Positions 5,546 through 5,808 of a DNA stretch of 5,808 bases are shown one piece after another (the first letter of the stretch is position 1; every line of letters begins with the position of its first letter). The notes under the pieces are model-generated. The model did not search any database, was not told the origin of the DNA, and worked only from the letters and a program-made list of their open reading frames with translations. The stretch is from the NCBI GenBank assembly GCA_900321955.1, contig ONXX01000109.1, positions 1-5,808 on the forward strand, read 5' to 3'. A program made the position numbers and the translations under genes. This DNA comes from an uncultured Bacillota bacterium (lineage in GTDB: Bacteria; Bacillota_I; Bacilli_A; Erysipelotrichales; Erysipelotrichaceae).

Positions 5546-5808
5546 ATGAATACCATCCATCTGATCGAGAAGATCCCGTTTATCGAATGGGAAATCCTCG
5601 AACACTTCGGTTTGCCGTATATGATGATCCTGTATCTGATCGATGTGTACTGCACCTACCGCATGTGCAAATCCTTCAACGATCCGGTGTGGACATCCTT
5701 TATTCCGTTCTACAGCTGGATCGTGGTCTTCCGCCACTGCTGGAATCTGAAGGCTTTTTATGAACATCTGGCGATCGAGATCTGCGGTCTGGCCTTGCCG
5801 TTCATCAT
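5546..5808 (+). CDS. Small polytopic membrane protein, DUF5684-like, 3'-truncated by the window
   Basis: An open frame begins at ATG 5546, 2 nt after the mscS stop, and runs off the window end (87 complete codons seen). AAAGGAAG (5531-5538), inside the last codons of mscS, is a good Shine-Dalgarno at normal spacing, so translation is of the ordinary kind and the gene is probably co-transcribed with mscS. Residues 21-39 (GLPYMMILYLIDVYCTY) form a membrane helix, a hydrophobic stretch with W49-x-x-F52-I-P-F-Y56 follows, and another hydrophobic segment begins near residue 75. The order 'helix, short loop with D-P-x-W, then IPxY and a second hydrophobic run' resembles small bacterial membrane proteins of the DUF5684 type, which have a conserved W...IPIYN segment. 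That resemblance is from memory and moderate; function is unknown. Confidence 0.75.
   Translation, partial: MNTIHLIEKIPFIEWEILEHFGLPYMMILYLIDVYCTYRMCKSFNDPVWTSFIPFYSWIVVFRHCWNLKAFYEHLAIEICGLALPFI

Noticed and set aside
1..5808. High density of GATC sites
   Set aside because: Frequent Asp GAT and Ile ATC codons and the pairs they form explain it; the sites show no spacing or strand pattern.
1..5808. Search for tRNA, rRNA, CRISPR, riboswitch, insertion-sequence ends or prophage genes
   Set aside because: All gaps between genes are under 80 bp and are filled by terminators, promoters or SD sequences. The only direct repeat seen is the one inside mscS, and no terminal inverted repeats or transposase motifs were found.

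Overview
The window looks like ordinary chromosomal sequence from a mid-GC Bacillota. Support comes from short gaps, SD motifs of the AAAGGA type, rho-independent terminators with T-tracts, TATAAT-type -10 boxes, and protein families (CLS with an N-terminal membrane region, EamA transporter, YkuT-like MscS) typical of the phylum. The protein style and compact layout would fit an Erysipelotrichia-like lineage, but that placement is a guess. I see no rRNA, tRNA, CRISPR, insertion sequence, phage gene or toxin-antitoxin pair.

Layout. 1-290: 3' part of a small membrane-anchored coiled-coil protein, closed by a terminator whose loop is the stop codon. 319-1051: a 215-aa cytoplasmic protein of unknown function with its own extended -10 promoter and a good SD, ending in a long hairpin shared with the convergent gene on the other strand. 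1059-2600 (minus): cardiolipin synthase with both HKD motifs intact. 2601-2641: a 41-bp divergent promoter region. 2642-3763: a membrane-anchored or secreted five-bladed-propeller protein resembling GH43-type glycosidases. 3794-4633: a ten-helix EamA/DMT transporter. 4641-5543: a small-conductance mechanosensitive channel (MscS) with a perfect 45-bp tandem duplication near its N-terminus. 5546-end: a small polytopic membrane protein, cut by the window edge, that probably shares a transcript with the channel gene.

Nearly all products are membrane or envelope proteins. Cardiolipin synthase and MscS both bear on membrane physiology and osmotic stress, but they are on opposite strands with separate promoters, so a joint pathway is only an inference. 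I find no clear new multi-gene system.

The most notable signal is in gene expression. Four consecutive genes (cls, propeller protein, eamA, mscS) have no usable Shine-Dalgarno. Each has a near-perfect -10 box 6-8 nt before the start codon, so the predicted transcript begins at or within two bases of that codon (leaderless mRNA). The 215-aa gene and the last gene do have SD sequences, so both modes seem to coexist. The DNA is also tightly packed: stop codons lie in terminator loops, in a -10 box and in a -35 region, and the two divergent promoters overlap.
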